A stretch of DNA of 64,000 nt from Ceratotherium simum simum (taxonomy: Eukaryota > Chordata > Mammalia > Perissodactyla > Rhinocerotidae): the NCBI RefSeq assembly GCF_000283155.1, contig NW_004454179.1, forward strand, positions 7,005,557 to 7,069,556. The letters are read 5' to 3'. Of the stretch, positions 48,590 through 59,268 are shown piece by piece. Position numbers and translations under genes: made by a program. Below the pieces are notes generated by a model, which made no database searches, was not told the DNA's origin, and saw only the letters and a list, made by a program, of their open reading frames with translations. The number at the start of each line of letters is the position of its first letter. Positions within the stretch are counted from its first letter, which is position 1.

Positions 48590-49046
48590 CAGGTTGAGTT
48601 GTTTCCCCAAAAAAGATATGTTGGAGTTCCAACTGCTGGTTACCTGTGAATGTGACCTTATTTGGAAATAAAGTCTTGGCAGATGTAATCAAGTTATGAT
48701 GAGGTTACACTAAATTAGAGTGGGCCCTAGATCCAATGACTAATGTCCTTATAAGGAGAGTTGGAAACACAGACACACACCCAGGGAAGAAGGCCATGTA
48801 AAGATGGAGAAAGAAATTGGAGTTATGCTGTCATAAGCCAAGAAACACCAACGATTGCTAGGAAGAGCACCAGAAGCTAAGAAGAGGCAAGGAAGGCTCT
48901 TTCGTAGAGCTTTCAGAAGGAGCATGGCCCTGCTGACACCTTGATTTCAGACTTCTAGAATACAGAGATATGAGAGTATAAATTTCTGTTGTTTTAAACC
49001 ATCCATTTTGGTAATATGTTGCAGTAGCCCTAGGAAACCAGTACAA
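48590..49046 (+). mobile_element. MLT1-like LTR (ERVL-MaLR), sense
   Basis: GGTTGAGTTGTTTCCCCAAA, TGTGACCTTATTTGGAAATA, GTCCTTATAAGGAGAGTTGG and GCAGTAGCCCTAGGAAACCA follow the MLT1 LTR order. It is a solo LTR inside the L1, with no internal genes. Confidence 0.85.
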
Positions 49047-50787
49047 CCTAGAACAACTAAAGAGATTAATTAGTTGTTTTAAAAACTTCCATCCAAGAAA
49101 AGCCCGTGGCCACATCTCTTCACTGGTGATTCTACCAGATATTTTTAAAAGAAATAATATACCACTTCTTCACAAACTTTTCTGTAATAAAAAGAGGAAG
49201 AAAGATTTCCTCATTCTGTCGGGCCAGTATTACTTGAATACCAAAACCAGACAGAGACATCACAAGAAAACTGCAGACCAGTATCACTTACAAGTACCAA
49301 TACAAAAATCCTCAACAAAATACTAGCAAACCAAATCTAGCAACATATATGTACATCCCTACCAAGTGAGATTTATCTCAGGAATGCAAGGTGAGTTTAA
49401 CACCCCAAATCAGTTAATGTAATACAATGTATGAATAGAATAAGTGGCAGGAACCACATGATCATCTCAATAGATGCCCCCCAAAAAAGCATTTGACCAA
49501 ATCCAGCACCTTTTCATGATTAAAAAAAAAAAAACCAACAAACTAGGAATAGAAGAGAACTTCCTCAACCTGACCTACAAAAATATACAGCTAACATACT
49601 TAATGGTAAAAGACTGAACAGTTTCCCCTAAAATCAGGAACAAGGCGAGGATATTCATTCTCACCACTTCTATTCAGCATTTTACAAGAAGTTCTAGCCT
49701 TGGCAGTTAGGCAATTAAAAGAAACCAGAGCTACCCAGATTGCAAAAAAAGAAAAGTATCTGTGTTTATAGATGACATGATGTTGTATATAGAAAATCCT
49801 AAGGAATCTACGAAACACTATTAAGAGTTAATAAGTTAGTTCAGTGAGGTTGCAGAATACAGCATTTAAAAAAAATTGTTGTATTTCTATACACTAGCAA
49901 TGAACAATCTGAACACGAAATTAAGAAAACAATTACATTTACAGTAGCATCAAAAAGAATAAAATACTTAGAAATAAGTTTAACAAAAGTATAAATCTCA
50001 TATACTATAAATTACAAAATAGTGTTGAAAGAAATTAAAGATGATCTAAACAAATGGGAAGACATCTCATGCTCATGGATTGGAAGACTTAATATTATGA
50101 AGATGGCATTACTCCCCAAAATGAACTGCAGATTGAACGCATTCCCTATCCAGACCCTGGTGGCTTCTTTGCAGAAATTGACAAGCTGATCCTAAAATTC
50201 ATATGAAAAGTTAAGAGATCCCTAAATAGCTGAAACAATCTTATAAAAGAACAAATTGGGTGGGAGGCCTGGCACTCCCCAATTTCAGAACTTACTATAA
50301 AACTACAGTGATTGACATAGTGTGTTAGTCGCATGTTGATAGATATATAGATCAGTGGAATAGAATTGTGTCCAGAAGTAAAATTTATGGCCAGTGATTT
50401 TTCACAAAGGAAGTTGGATCCCTTTTGTATACCATACACAAAAATTTACTTGAAATGGATCATAAACCTAAAAGTAAATCCTAAAACTATAAAACTTTTG
50501 GAAGAAAACATAGGAGTAAATCTTCATGACCTTGGGTTGGCTGCTAGAGTTTTAGATACAATATCAAAAGCACAGATGACAAAAGAGAAACTAGATAAAT
50601 TGGAATTCATTAAAATTAAAAACGTTTTTACTGCTAACAGTAGCATCAGTGAAGTGATAAGAAAGCTCACAGATGAGAGAAAGGTTTGCATAATTGTATA
50701 ACTGATAATGGACTTGTATCCAGAGCATATCAAGAATTCTTACAACTCAACAACAAAAAGGTAAATAGCTCAATTAAAAACTGAGCA

Positions 50788-51027
50788 GGGGCCGGCCCGG
50801 TGGCACAAGCGGTTAAGTGCGTGCGCTCCACTGCGGTGGCCCGGGGTTCGCTGTTCGGATCCTGGGCGCGCACCGACGCACTGCTTGGCAAGCCATGCTG
50901 TGGCGGCGTCCCATATGAAGTGGAGGAGGATGGGCGTGGATGTTGGTCCAGGGCCGGTCTTCCTCGGCAAAAAAAGAGGAGGATTGACGGATGTTAGCAC
51001 AGGGCTGATCTTCCTCACAAAAAAAAA
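50788..51027 (+). mobile_element. ERE SINE (type I)
   Basis: GGGGCCGGCCCGGTGGCACA, GTCCCATATGAAGTGGAGGA and two tail units precede poly-A. Duplicated AAAAACTGAGCA and AAAAACCTGGGCA lie at 50776-50787 and about 51028-51040, inside the sense L1. Confidence 0.93.
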
Positions 51028-52996
51028 AAAAACCTGGGCAAAGCATATGAATAGACATTTTTTGGAAGAAGGTGTTTGGCCAATAAGCACATGAGAAGAT
51101 GCTCAACATCATTAGCTGTTAGGGAAATGCAAATATAAACCATGATGTACTCCTCCTCATGTTACTAGGATGGGTGTAATCAAAAAGGTAACAAGTGTTC
51201 GTAAGTATGCAGAGAAATCGGAACCCTCATTGCTGTTGGAAATATAATAAAATGGTGCAGCTACTTTGGAAAATGGTTTGGCAGCTCCTCAAAATGGTAA
51301 ACATAGTTAACATATGATCCAGAAATCCCACTCATAAGTATATATCCAATAGATATGAAAATATACATCCACACAAAAACTTATACCCAAATATTAAAAG
51401 CAGCATTTTTTGTGTCATTGTAGCCAAAAAGTAGAAACATCTCATGTTTATCAACTGATGAATGGATAAAATATGGTATATCCATACAATGGAACATTAT
51501 TTGGTAATAGAAAGGAAGTAAGTACTGATAAATGCTACAACTTAGATGAACCTTAGAAAAATTTTTCTGAGAGACAGAAGTCAGTCACCAAAAAACTGAA
51601 TATTGTATGATTTCATTTATATGAAATGTTCAGAATAGACAGGTCTATAGAGACAAAAAGTAGTGTAGGGGTTGTCTAGGGTTGGGGCAAGTGGGAGAAT
51701 GGGGAGTGACAGTTAATGGGTACAGGATTTCCTTTTGGGGTATGAAAATGTTTTAAAATTAGATTGTAGTGATGGACCCTCACCTCCGTGAATATACTAA
51801 AAAATCATTGAATTTTACACTTTAAATGGGTGAATTGTATGGTATGTGTATTATATCTCAGTAAAACTGTTTAAAAACAAAACAAATATGTGACTATAAT
51901 TGATAGGAACCAACTAAAAGTAATCTGTATATTACAGAGTCCAGGTTGATAAAATAGGTAATTGTTAGATTCAAGAAAGAACATGTGGCACCTGCCTTGC
52001 TGAGTACTGCTAGATTAGTTGCTCTTTGTTGATTTAGATTAGAAAGTAGCCTGAATGCTACATCAAACGTAATTTAAGTATAGATATTCTGTTCAAAGTC
52101 TGATTGAACTGACTGAATGTAGGACTAAGGAGTTAAGTACAATTTATTCCATATAATGTCTGATTTTTAAAATTCGCTAAACAATGAAATGACATTAAAG
52201 TATAATACAGTTGAAGATTTTATTGGACTCTTTAATTAATACTTGTTCCTAATCCCTTTTAGATGTTAAATCTATATCAAAATTAGATTATTTTATTTGT
52301 AATTCATTTCAAAAAGTTATTCTTAATAATTTCTTTAGTCCATAAAAGAGAGTGTTGGCAAATGCAACTATAATAAAGGTTTTCGTAATGATTTATAACA
52401 CTTAAAATATTTAAAAAAAATTTTTAAACAAGTTATGTGGCAACCTTAATATGTCTTATATGGAAATGTTAAGGGATCATTGTGAATTCTTCATATTAAA
52501 CTCTTTGCAAAATACATATTTTAGTTGTGCTGTTGACAAAATTCAGGTGATGAAGAAATCATGGAAAGCTGGTTGCAAATATTGGGTGTATTTAAAATCT
52601 TTGAGGAAATCATTTGTGGATCATAACATGCCTTCAATGTCTTGTTTACTTTCTTTCCATTATGCCAAGGTATATGTGCTCATTTTTTAATTTAGAACCT
52701 GTTAAGTTTTCCAATATAAGTAAATGCATGTGTTGATACATAGCCGTGATTTGAAGTAAATTATATGCACTGGACCTTGAAGAACACTTAAAAGATGTAC
52801 TTTGCTTTTCTTTTTATTTCTGTTATCATAGTTTCCTGTTTATTTATTAGCTAAAAGAGTGGGAGTAAGTGCAGAGCATTGTCGACCTAGTCCAGTGCTC
52901 CTGCACTCTGAGAGCAGATCCTGGGAGTCTTTGAGATGACTCTAGTGCAGACTTTTTGATCAGGACCCATATTTTGTATTGCAGACATGCTCAAAC

Positions 52997-53020
52997 GTGT
53001 GTGTGTGTGTGTGTGTGTGT
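52997..53020. repeat. (GT)12 dinucleotide microsatellite
   Basis: Twelve uninterrupted GT units directly after CAAAC. Confidence 0.97.
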
Positions 53021-53492
53021 AAGATATTGAGATGTTTACCCTTAAGATACTAAAACGTTTACACTTAGAACATGCAATGTGCTCTATTTTTCAATTCTTT
53101 TTTCTAAGTGATAGTTTTGACCTGTTAATTTTACAGCCCACTAAAGATTTGAAAGATACAGTTTGCTAGGGACAGAATTATGAATTCAAATACATTCTCT
53201 TTGAGTTTTTCCCCCTAATGACTCTTTAAAAATGTTTGTTTTGTATCTGGAGAAAACAGATCTCATACTAGGAAGGCAAACATGATTCTCAAATGAGATT
53301 TGGAGTTTAAGGTATCTTTTTGTCTGAGTTGAGTTGTCTGTGAGCTATTTCTATAGTGTAATAAGAGCCAATATATTTGAATCCTCAAGGAAATTTTCAC
53401 TTTAGTAATTATAGTTTAGAGTTTACCTGTAAATTTTAAATAAAACTCATGATCAAAAACTATGAATAAAACCACCCAAAGTATATTTTTAT

Positions 53493-53522
53493 ATTCACTT
53501 TGCTTTTATTCACTTTGCTTTT
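53493..53522. repeat. 15-bp perfect tandem duplication
   Basis: ATTCACTTTGCTTTT occurs twice back to back (53493-53507 and 53508-53522), 175 bp upstream of the LCOR exon at 53697. Confidence 0.95.
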
Positions 53523-53696
53523 ATACTTTTGTAGAGATAAATCTTATCCTGATTTGAAGTTTTAAAGTATTTTAGTTGTATTATAAACCTATTTGTCTTA
53601 TCTGTTATCAACATTTGTCTTTGATTTTGCATCTGTGCTTTTGATATTGAATGGGGAAAGATTTTTGTGCAAATATTTCACCAAATATTTTTGCAG

Positions 53697-53829
53697 GGAC
53701 ACTTAGTCGGTCTGGATGAACCAGCTTCGGGAGCTGGGCAAGAAGCTCTGCTTAAACAAGAGCAAGCAAAAATCATTCGATTCGAGAGACAAGCAGAAGA
53801 GTTCCTCAATGCAGTCTTTTATAGAAAAG
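53697..53829 (+). CDS. LCOR: LCOR coding exon 3 in window
   Basis: 133 bp after acceptor TTTTTGCAG. It starts in phase 0 and ends with the first base of a split codon before donor GTTGGT. The frame gives GHLVGLDEPASGAGQEALLK, then QEQAKIIRFERQAEEFLNAV and FYRK. This helical, charged block (QEQAKIIRFERQAEEFLNAVFYRK) is highly characteristic of LCOR/LCORL long forms. It directly precedes the DSPWVSDPNIPLVAREIM segment in the next exon, and the splice phase agrees. The donor has T at +3 (GTTGGT), weaker than the other donors here, which could allow alternative use. It lies 5' of the short-isoform start codon, so it codes only in extended isoforms. Confidence rests on frame continuity and recalled family sequence. 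Confidence 0.94.
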
Positions 53830-56740
53830 GTTGGTTCCAGTGAAGAATGATGTTTAGCGTCTGCTTGTCTTATATTAATCTCCTTAATTTCAATGTTATT
53901 TTTAAAAAGAGTTACTTTTAAAAATGTTTTTCTCTATTGATAATACACTTTATAATTCTCTACGTTTCTTTGGTCAAGTTAAACGTGGAATAGGGTAAGG
54001 TAACTCCTGTCTCTCCTTTTTGCTCTAAAGTGATGGTGCTATGTAAGATTTAGTTAAACAGTTCTTGAAAGTCTAAAAGTTGTAAGATCTCAGTAGTTCT
54101 ATATTTTGTTAGACAAATTTTCTTACACATAAACAGTCACTGTTTTAATCACTGATAACTATGAAACCACCTGTGTAAAATTTTAGTAATTCCTCACTGA
54201 AATTTCATTTGGAGAGAAATTGTAAAGTTGTATCTTAAAATTAGATTTACAAGCATTTTTTCTTCTAGATATAGTCCTGTTTCCCTAAAATTTTTTTAAT
54301 TATTAAAATTAGAAAAAGAAATTCATTATTATATAATAAAATTTTCCCCCATGCATTTGAGGTGGCATTTAATAGCTCCATCTCTTGCATTTTTCAATTT
54401 ACCTTTCTCCTTGAAACTTCTGTAGGTTTGTTTTACATTTCTTTTCTCTGTCCACGAAACATAATTGCCATCAACCAAGACCTTCAGGAAGCTTCCCTTC
54501 ATGATTTTTCTAGTCAAGAGTCTTTACCTTCAAGAAATTCTTTCTAAATGGATTTGTATTCTTTAGTTACACCTTTCCTCTAGTTTCAAGGTGGAGGTTA
54601 CTATGATAGATTCTTTAAAAATTTTCTACAAACTCCTGATAATCCTGAATATTCTTATTTAATATTAAGCAGACTCAGTGATTCCACTTTCTTTAATATT
54701 TCTTCATATGTTCTGGTTTATACCTCTCATTCCTCTGGAAATTCCTTCGGAAGTTTAAAGGGTGATTTTTGCGTGTACACAAGTTAAAAGTCTGATAAGT
54801 GCTGATTCTAATGGGTTGGTTACAGTTGGAGACCAGCTGGGCTTCTCCTTAATCTGATCAGTATTTTCAAAAGGGAGTATGAGGTGAAGGGTCATATAAA
54901 ATTAAGAAATGCACAAGATTATTGTTTTCAGTGGCACTATTTTAAAAAAATTTCTTTCATCAGCTCCCTAGGCAAAATTAAATCTTTTAGTACATCCTCA
55001 CTTCTTTTCTACTACTATCTTGCATCCTCTAATCTAAAGCTCCCAATGGAGGCTCCCCTGCTCACCTTATCATCCCCATTAGAGTACCCTGAATTCCAAA
55101 ATTATGTTCAAAATAGTAATTTTCTTAGTGTTATGATTATTTGATTGTTTTATTAAAGTAATTCACATTTAAATTATAAATGACTGATAGATCTGTTCTG
55201 TCAGTTTATTAACTAAATAAAATATCTTTACAGTTCCTCTCTCTGCTGCTCCTCTCCTTTAGAATGTGTACTGAGTCATGGGTCTAATCCTACAGCAAAC
55301 TTCATTATCTTCATTAGGAATTCCTCTTCCTAATTTGCTTGGAGGAACCACTTTTCATCCACTCTTAGTTTAGAGGGAGTTAATAAGGTCAATCATAAGC
55401 GGATTCCTAAAGAGAGTTCTAGCCTGCTTCTCTACTGTTCCCATCCCTTTGTCATATAGGAATAATTTGTGGTAAAGTTCTTTTATAAGTGTTCTTATTT
55501 AGAAGTTAAACTTTTGAGCACATAACCTTTACGGGAGAAATTCTTACCTTGGAATCAGGCTCGAGATAGACTTTGAGAGATGAGAATCCTCTGAAATTTT
55601 ATGTCAAGTTAAGTTTATATATTTGTCTGTATACTGGCATATGATGCTCAGAAAAAGAACTTGCTTTGTAATTGGAGCTTCCTTCCCCTTTGCTTTATGT
55701 ATTAATATTGTTATTTTTAGATATTAATCTTCTTGGAAATGTCTCAAAGATGGGCATTAGTATTCTTCAAATTAATACCAACAGTGTTCAACATCCAGAG
55801 ATATGACAGGCAATTTGGTCTGAAGAGACTATTTTATCTTTAATAAATAATTCAGGTATTTGAATTTAATCCTTTGTTTCCAAGTATTGCAAATTGTGTG
55901 TTTGAATAATTGAGTGTGAAAAGGTTATATATAGCTAGGTAGGAAGTATAGATGCAATAAAAGTAGGCTTTTGTGGTATGGACTCTGTAATTCCAATTTA
56001 AGAACAATATGCCCTCCACAACTGTCCTAATCATATTTCTTTTCAGCTTGCTTTGTCACTTGTGTTAGAAAATTTGACATTTTTTCAAAAGTTGGATTTG
56101 CATTTTTAAAACATACAGGTGTCTGTGGTGTAGCATTTACATGTTTTTCCTATCGTTTTCATTTTGATCTGATTTGTTGTTTTTATTTGACTCAATTGTG
56201 CATGTTTCCCTAGGCATGGCTAGGTTTGTAGATGTTGTGTGTTAAGTAAGTGAAAGAATGAAATGTGCAAGAAACTTTCAGAAGACATGGAAATTCAAAT
56301 GGCAGAGATATTGATTCATAAACATGAATTATATTTCATGATTACGTTAGTCATTCAACAGAGAGGCAAAATATGCTGCAGGTATTTAAAGCTCAAAGGC
56401 AACAATTTATGGTCTTTATCCTAAAATCTTTGACTCTTCACAGATCTCTTTAATTATATTTATTAATCTGGTTAAACAGAGACGTCTCATAACTAACTTC
56501 ATTTTGCTTTGTGGTTGGAAACTTTTTATGTATTACATATTCTCCAACTTTTCAGGGGATAAAAAAATACACTAATATATTAAAACTTGAAATTATATAC
56601 TGTCTTTGATTTGGAGGATTGTATGCTGTGTAAGAAAAAATAGATCTTAAGTAGAAAGTTAAATGAATGTTAATAAGAAAACACAGTAGAGAGATTTAAA
56701 AAAAACAATGTATGGCTAAAATGTTTATTAAAACATTTAC

Positions 56741-57230
56741 GGGGGGCAGGCCAGGTGGCATAGTGGTTAAGTTCACGTGCTCTGCTTCAGTGGCCCAGGC
56801 TTCGCGGGTTCGGATTCTGGGCACGGACCTACACACCACTCATCAAGCCATGCTGTGGTGGCATCTCATATACAAAATAGAGAAAGGCTGATACAGATGT
56901 TAAGTCAGGGACAATCTTCCTCAAGCAAAAAGAGGAAGATTGGTGGGGCCAGCCTGGTGGCAGTTAAGTGTGCACGCTCGCTTCGGCGGGCTGGGGTTCA
57001 CAGGTTCAGATCCCGGGCGTGCACCAGTGCACCACTTGTCAAGCCATGCTGTGGTGGCGTCCCATATAAAGTAGAGAAAGATGGGCATGTATGTTAGCCC
57101 AGGGCCAATCTTCCTCAGCAAAAAAGAGGAGGATTGGCATCAGATGATAGCTCAGGGCCTATCTTCCTCACAAAAAAAGAAGATTAGCAGTGGAAGTTAG
57201 CTCAGGGCCAGTCTTCCTCACCTAAAAAAA
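56741..57230 (+). mobile_element. ERE SINE (type I) interrupted by a second ERE
   Basis: The outer copy starts at about 56741 (GGCAGGCCAGGTGGCATAGT). It is interrupted at about 56944 within its tail after AGAGGAAGATTGG and resumes at 57179 with GAAGATTAGCAGTGGAAGTT. It ends GGGCCAGTCTTCCTCACCTA and an A-run. Flanks ACATTTA and ATATTTA are weakly duplicated, suggesting age. Confidence 0.88.
56945..57178 (+). mobile_element. Inner ERE SINE nested in the ERE at 56741
   Basis: A complete second head (GGGGCCAGCCTGGTGGCAGT), body GTCCCATATAAAGTAGAGAA and tail to poly-A (CACAAAAAAAG). The host sequence GAAGATTGG before it recurs as GAAGATTAG after it, consistent with a target duplication. Confidence 0.88.
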
Positions 57231-57593
57231 TATTTAAGAAACCATTGTCAGCCATTGTAGTAACTTCTGAACCTTACCTAATTGAATACCTTTATTCTTA
57301 AACCATCTAGCTTACTCATAGTCTCTCTTTATAGAGGAAACTCAGGGTCAGCAAAACTTAGTAGAACAGAAATGTCAGTATTGGTAGAGCAAACCTCATT
57401 AAACTCCAGACAATTAAATAAATATTCTGACTTTATAACTATCTTCTGGTATTGAATATTGTCCTTCAGAAGAAAATTACATGTTCTTAGGAGTCCTGTG
57501 AAGTTTTGATGATGTGTTTTTTTTTGGTGGAGATTTTAGATTTAATAGTAATGAGTCAGTTTTTCTCTAAATTTATAAATCAATCTAAGTTCC

Positions 57594-57630
57594 TTATAGC
57601 TCCAAAATAATATGGATTTTGGAGCTATAA
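57594..57630. repeat. Perfect 14-bp inverted repeat with 9-base loop
   Basis: TTATAGCTCCAAAA (57594-57607) and its exact reverse complement TTTTGGAGCTATAA (57617-57630) flank TAATATGGA. It lies in an LCOR intron. Confidence 0.95.
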
Positions 57631-57894
57631 AAAGAAATTTACCTTGTATAGTTATAATCTTTAAAAGACCAACGAAACTCAGGTGTTCTAAGAATAGTTC
57701 TAAAGCCTCACAAGTGTAGTGGGGAAGTAAAGGTCACGGGTGGAACATTAAGATCAGAGGGAGAGTTTTAATCAAGGGTCTACCACTAACCATCTATACA
57801 AATTTGAAGAGGCCGCTTACTCTTTAGATCCCATTTCCCTCATTTGGGAGGAAAAAAAAAGAACTGATTGATGGTGATTGATTTGATTGATCCA

Positions 57895-58050
57895 CTTATT
57901 ACTCAACTAATAAGAATGCATACTTTATACCAGGCAAGATTAGGTGCTGAGAATACAGAGATAGGCAAACTATATCTCTGCTCTCGAGAATCTTAGTGTC
58001 CCTGATAGTATGGTAATGATAGAGATGTGATGATAATACTTACATAAAAC
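57895..58050 (-). mobile_element. L2 3' end fragment, antisense
   Basis: GCATACTTTATACCAGGCAA, GGTGCTGAGAATACAGAGAT and CTCTCGAGAATCTTAGTGTC fit the complement of the L2 terminus. Confidence 0.6.
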
Positions 58051-58303
58051 ATTTTCCCTTTTATTTTACCCCATTTGACCTTCAACATCCCTTCCAGCAC
58101 TGAAAGTTCTATGAGTTAATGAATTTGTAGGGTCTTTATTTTGAAATTAACACTGATTAGAAATTGATAACTTAGATGTTTATTTCATTACTTCCCTAGC
58201 TATTGGGTTTAATGGTTGACAGAGTGTATTTAAAGAACTCATGGAAGATACATGGTCTTAGGCTTTTGAGATTTGGAAGTTAAACCCCTAGCCTGAAATT
58301 AGG

Positions 58304-58480
58304 TTCTAAAATTGTGGTCTCCTGACCAGCAGCATCTAGAGACTTGTTAGAAATGCCAGTTCTTGGCTCACCCTGGAACTGCTGAATCAGTAACTCTGGG
58401 GATTCGACCCACCAATCTGTTTTTACAAGACCTCAAAATGATTTTGATGAACATTCAAGTGTGAGAACTATGGCCCTAGC
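58304..58480 (+). mobile_element. MER5A-like hAT MITE
   Basis: GTTCTAAAATTGTGGTCTCC, AGCAGCATCTAGAGACTTGT, TGCTGAATCAGTAACTCTGG and AAGTGTGAGAACTATGG appear in MER5A order. Confidence 0.75.
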
Positions 58481-58980
58481 CTATCATGTATCTTAATATT
58501 AAGTATCTCCTTTTATAATCTTGGTATGCCTTCAGTCTTGAACAGGAAGTAAATAAGCACTCATGAACTGAGTAATCCATTCTTCAACAATTTAGGAAGA
58601 GATAGCTGAGGAAAAATCTAGGGGAAACCAGATGTGACCTATAGGTGGTAAACAGGGGAGTAATTATTTCATAAAAGAAGGGTTTTGGGATTTCTGTATC
58701 AGGTAAGTGATTCTTGCCCATAAGATATACTATTTGTTATCTCTTTATGTGATTTCATAATCCCGGGGGGCGGGGGGGATGTTTAGAAATAATTTTATGA
58801 AAATTTTATTTTTTTAAGTCTGCAACTCATAAGCTTAGAGATTAAAAATATAAGAGGGAATACTGTTTTTAGGATATTGCATTTTAAGAAAACAAATAAA
58901 ATGAAATTTTATGTTTGCTTGAAAGCTGTCTTTTTTAGTACATTGTCCCACTTTAAAAGTAAATAAATCTTTGTTTACAG

Positions 58981-59268
58981 ACAGTCCCTGGGTCTCCGAC
59001 CCCAATATTCCCCTAGTGGCCCGTGAGATCATGCAGCGAATGATCCAACAATTTGCTGCTGAATATACCTCAAAAAATAGCTCTACTCAGGACCCCAGCC
59101 AGCCCAATAGCACAAAGAACCAAAGCCTGCCGAAAGCATCTCCAGTCACCACCTCTCCCACGGCTGCAACTACTCAGAACCCTGTGCTCAGCAAACTTCT
59201 CATGGCTGACCAAGACTCACCTCTGGACCTTACTGTCAGAAAGTCTCAGTCAGAACATAGCGAACAAG
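58981..59268 (+). CDS. LCOR: LCOR coding exon 4: short-isoform start, NR box and first CtBP motif
   Basis: 288 bp between TTGTTTACAG and GTATGG. The split codon G|AC gives Asp, then SPWVSDPNIPLVAREI, and then an ATG at 59031. From there MQRMIQQFAAEYTSKNSSTQ and the following Ser/Thr/Pro/Gln-rich linker match the known start of the classic human LCOR protein. The ATG has A at -3. Counting from it, LSKLL (an LXXLL nuclear-receptor box) is residues 53-57 and PLDLTVR (CtBP-binding type) is residues 64-70. Known role: LCOR is recruited to agonist-bound nuclear receptors through this box and represses transcription with CtBP and HDACs. Residue 76 is His here, where I recall Pro in human. The exon end splits the codon for Asp80. 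Confidence 0.97.
59031..59033 (+). promoter_or_regulatory. LCOR: Start codon of the classic (short) LCOR isoform
   Basis: ATG in GAGATCATGCAGCGA, in frame with upstream coding exons. The long forms read through it as Met. It has A at -3 but C at +4. The assignment rests on the recalled N-terminus of the short protein. Confidence 0.85.
59187..59201 (+). other. LCOR: LXXLL nuclear-receptor box (LSKLL)
   Basis: Codons CTC AGC AAA CTT CTC, residues 53-57 of the short form. It is the single NR box by which LCOR is known to contact the coactivator groove of liganded receptors. Confidence 0.95.
59220..59240 (+). other. LCOR: CtBP-binding motif 1 (PLDLTVR)
   Basis: Residues 64-70 of the short form, a PxDL-type motif. 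Together with the VLDLSTK motif in the next exon it is the known CtBP contact of LCOR. Confidence 0.93.

Larger units (their letters stand above)
46605..51890 (+). mobile_element. Sense-oriented long L1 with nested MLT1-like LTR and ERE
   Basis: From about 47400 the sequence follows old L1 ORF2 in order: CCTAACAACAGAGCCTGAAA, TAGTTGGACACATCAATACC (endonuclease), AAAAAGAAGAGCAAACTAAA, AGACATCACAAGAAAACTGC, TTTATCTCAGGAATGCAAGG, and ATAGATGACATGATGTTGTA (the RT Asp-Asp motif region), through to the 3' end near 51890. Frames are broken by stops, indels, an LTR (48590) and an ERE (50788). The part 46605-47400 is less certain and may be the L1 5' region or another repeat. The open stretch 50366-50701 is an ORF2 remnant and not a gene. 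Confidence 0.85.
25885..53696 (+). other. LCOR: LCOR large intron, 27.8 kb
   Basis: Begins GTAACC and ends with ATATTTTTGCAG. About half or more of it is transposon-derived: antisense L1 blocks at 29.1, 33.9, 36.4, 40.2, 41.8 and 42.6 kb, one sense L1 at about 47.4-51.9 kb, nine EREs, L2, MIR, an MLT1-like LTR, a MITE and an hAT relic. I found no additional open segment that continues the LCOR frame with good splice sites. Confidence 0.8.
51891..53696. other. Unique intronic stretch before exon 3
   Basis: It holds a (GT)12 microsatellite at 52997-53020 and a 15-bp tandem duplication at 53493-53522. The ORF at 52451-52690 has no recognised domain. The acceptor before 53697 reads CCAAATATTTTTGCAG. 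Confidence 0.55.
53830..58980 (+). other. LCOR: LCOR intron, 5.15 kb
   Basis: GTTGGT to TTTGTTTACAG. It is repeat-poor until a nested ERE pair at 56741-57230. It also contains a 14-bp hairpin (57594-57630), an L2-like end (57895-58050), a MER5A element (58304-58480) and a G-run (58765-58778). ORFs at 54329-55144 look incidental. Confidence 0.8.

Noticed and set aside
50366..50701. 111-codon plus-strand ORF
   Set aside because: It lies in the sense L1 and matches the ORF2 C-terminal region. It has no start context or splice evidence.
52451..52690. 79-codon ORF in unique sequence before exon 3
   Set aside because: No acceptor/donor in a phase compatible with LCOR, no domain, and low-complexity intronic context.
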